A stretch of DNA of 64,000 nucleotides from Microcebus murinus (Eukaryota > Chordata > Mammalia > Primates > Cheirogaleidae), in the NCBI RefSeq assembly GCF_040939455.1, contig NC_134109.1:33373501-33437500 (forward strand), written 5' to 3'. Below, piece after piece: positions 61,731 through 64,000 of the stretch (position 1 is its first letter; every line of letters begins with the position of its first letter). Made by a program: the position numbers and the translations under genes. The notes below the pieces were generated by a model. The model did not search any database. It was not told the origin of the DNA and saw only the letters and a program-made list of their open reading frames with translations.

Positions 61731-62049
61731 GGATTGGCTTCTTTTAAAACGAAGTTTAATTTGGATGACTTTACCACATACCATTAATAGTGACTTTCAC
61801 TAAGATATGAGATTATGGGTTACTCTTGCTTTCTACTTCATTCGTTTCTGTAACGTGTAAATTTTAGCTGTGAGCACACATTACTTTTGTAATCAGAAAA
61901 AACAAAGATATTTTAAAATGCTAGAATTAAAAATTTTAGAAGGCTGTATTTCCTACGAAAGAGGAGAAGAGAGAGGCCAAGCCAGCTAGCTGTTTATACC
62001 TGCCCTCATCAGTGTTTAGGGGCCTATCCACTATCCATCCATCCATGGA

Positions 62050-62360
62050 TTCCCCAGTCATTATTGCTATTGCCAGGCACACTCTAGGCACTGGTTACCC
62101 AGCAGCGAACAAGACAATGGGCCTGCCCTCATAAAGCTTTCATTCTAGCTGAGGAGAGACAGACCATAAATAAGTAGCAAAATATCAGAAAGTGAAAGTT
62201 CTATGAAGAAAATAAGATGGAATGATGTGAGTGACAGAGGCTATCATGGATTGGGGAGCCAGAGAAGGTCTGAGGGGTGACAGCTGGGCTGAGACCTGAA
62301 TGATAACAGGGAGGTGGCCACGCGAAGGCCTGGGAAGAACATTCCAGGCAACATGCCAAA
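62050..62360 (-). mobile_element. L2 fragment
   Basis: Reversed L2: 'caggcacactctaggcactgg', 'gcagcgaacaagacaatggg', 'ctgccctcataaagctttcattctagctgagg', 'gctgagacctgaatgataacagggag'. Confidence 0.8.
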
Positions 62361-62974
62361 TGCCTTTGCTTCCTGAGCCCTGTGGACCTCTATGCTAAGA
62401 CTGACTCCGTTCTCCAAGCCCACTCGCCCTGTTGTGCCTTCTGCTGGGACTGCTTAGTATTTGAGGCCCCTAAAATCCTGTGTGTGGAACAGTTGCTCCT
62501 GGTACTGTGGCTGCTGCCCCAGGTAGATGGCTCCTGGGCTTCCTGCACGCTAGGCGGTGCTCTCAGCTGGTGTTTCTGTGGCAGGGGTTGGCTGTCTGAG
62601 GTTCCCAGGAGCACTGGGGTGGGCTGGTAGCCAAGGAGGCTCTGGGTCATCTGTGTCCTGGTGAGAGGTCTTTGAATGGCACATACCTTGAGGCCCTGAA
62701 GGTTGGCAGTTGCCATGGTCCTGGGAGAATCAGCTTTGACCATGTAGGACTTTGTGTGGATCCAGTCAGAACTTGGCCTGAGGAATAGGCTGGGAACCTT
62801 TGGTAGCTCTAACACCCAGTTGTGAGCTTTGATGATCTACCTAGAAGCTCATGTCCTTTTCATTGCTTCCTGTTGTCTCTCCACGTACCATCCCAGCCTT
62901 CCAGAAGCAGAAATTCAGAAAATGGTAATGCCGTCTGTGCAGCCTGCGGTCAGCCTCAGAGGTAGTGCAGTGTG

Positions 62975-63445
<471 letters not shown>

Positions 63446-64000
63446 ATTAACATGGAAAGTACCGAGTTGGGAGGTGGGGGAGGACCCCATTACGGCCTGT
63501 AGCATCACTGATCCCCATTAAGGCTTTCCTGGGGGCTGCCTATAGCAAGAGTGTGGAGCCCTGTGGTATCTGAGCCATCACTGGCTGCAGGTGTTTCCCT
63601 CCACTTGCTTCCCTTCTGGCCCTGAAGCAAGCCCTGTTTTCCTCCCCCTCTAACTGATGGCCGCAGGGGAAGCTCAGGGTAGTTTCAGACCTTGCATCTT
63701 AGCCCACATGGAAGAGCAACTTCTTCCTCCCATGGACTGCACTCACCTCCAGCATGGAGCCTCCCAGGACTGGTTCCACTGCCTTGCCCTCAGGGGCTTC
63801 CTAGGAGGGATGTGGGTCTCCTGAGGGCATGAAACTGTGGGGATTTAGGTGGGTTTGGAAGGGGTGGGAAGTGAAGCTTGAGAAGTGAAAGAAGAAGGCC
63901 TGCCTGCATGGGAAGGGAATCCCAATGTTCTAGCAAGATAGTTCTCTGGACAGAAATTCCCTGAGTCATTGTGTGGTGGCACCTTAACTTCCTGGAACAA

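Larger units (their letters stand above)
60530..61915 (+). mobile_element. Old L1 3' region, split by two Alus and a tiny insert
   Basis: The left part (60,530-60,684) has 'ttctaccctttggtctagtgattctatt'. The right part (61,372-61,915) has 'ggtggaatattatacagctac', 'ggttactcttgctttctacttc' and 'acacattacttttgtaatcagaaaaaac', the L1M 3' end. Confidence 0.7.

Overview
This is nuclear DNA from a primate, most likely a strepsirrhine (lemur or galago group), with mouse lemur as the best guess. Reasons: dozens of 7SL-derived SINEs, with full dimeric Alus on both strands. Many carry the linker 'aattaattggccaactaatatatat' class and the right-arm text 'gctgtgagctaggctgacgcc', which I associate with lemur/galago Alus. 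There is also an intact 83-bp piggyBac-type palindromic MITE with TTAA ends, and young piggyBac elements are known from mouse lemur. Species is inference from repeats only.

Layout. (1) Bases 1 to about 10,230 are the 5' part of PLEKHH1 on the minus strand. Its first coding exon (42 codons, start ATG at 2,777, exon 2,652-2,810) has clear splice sites. A 7.2-kb intron separates it from a leader exon in a CpG island at about 9,640-10,620 (donor at 9,991). (2) Bases 10,620-30,370 are intergenic, filled with Alu, MIR, L1, L2 and hAT fragments, with a strong CTCF-type motif at 19,768-19,786. (3) A second CpG island (about 30,370-31,260) has a good plus-strand splice donor at 30,656. By distance and orientation it should be the promoter and first exon of TMEM229B, head to head with PLEKHH1 as in human 14q23-q24. 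This name rests on remembered synteny, because no TMEM229B coding exon lies in the window. (4) Bases 30,656-64,000 look like the long first intron of that gene, with SINE clusters, ancient LINE fragments, a solo LTR and a possible homeodomain-site enhancer near 49,950.

Only one protein-coding exon is supported. No tRNA, rRNA, CRISPR, complete retroelement ORF or bacterial-style operon was seen. The two genes are not known to act in one pathway; PLEKHH1 is a PH/MyTH4/FERM cytoskeletal adaptor and TMEM229B a small multi-pass membrane protein.

The most interesting non-gene signals are: the intact piggyBac MITE; a set of ultra-short (15-50 nt body) poly-A-tailed insertions flanked by target-site duplications; an unexplained 115-bp sequence present twice 570 bp apart, once interrupting a MIR; two Alus inserted successively into the same target site; an overlapping out-of-frame uORF in the PLEKHH1 leader; and the CTCF site between the two promoters. 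I did not find a convincing new biological system.
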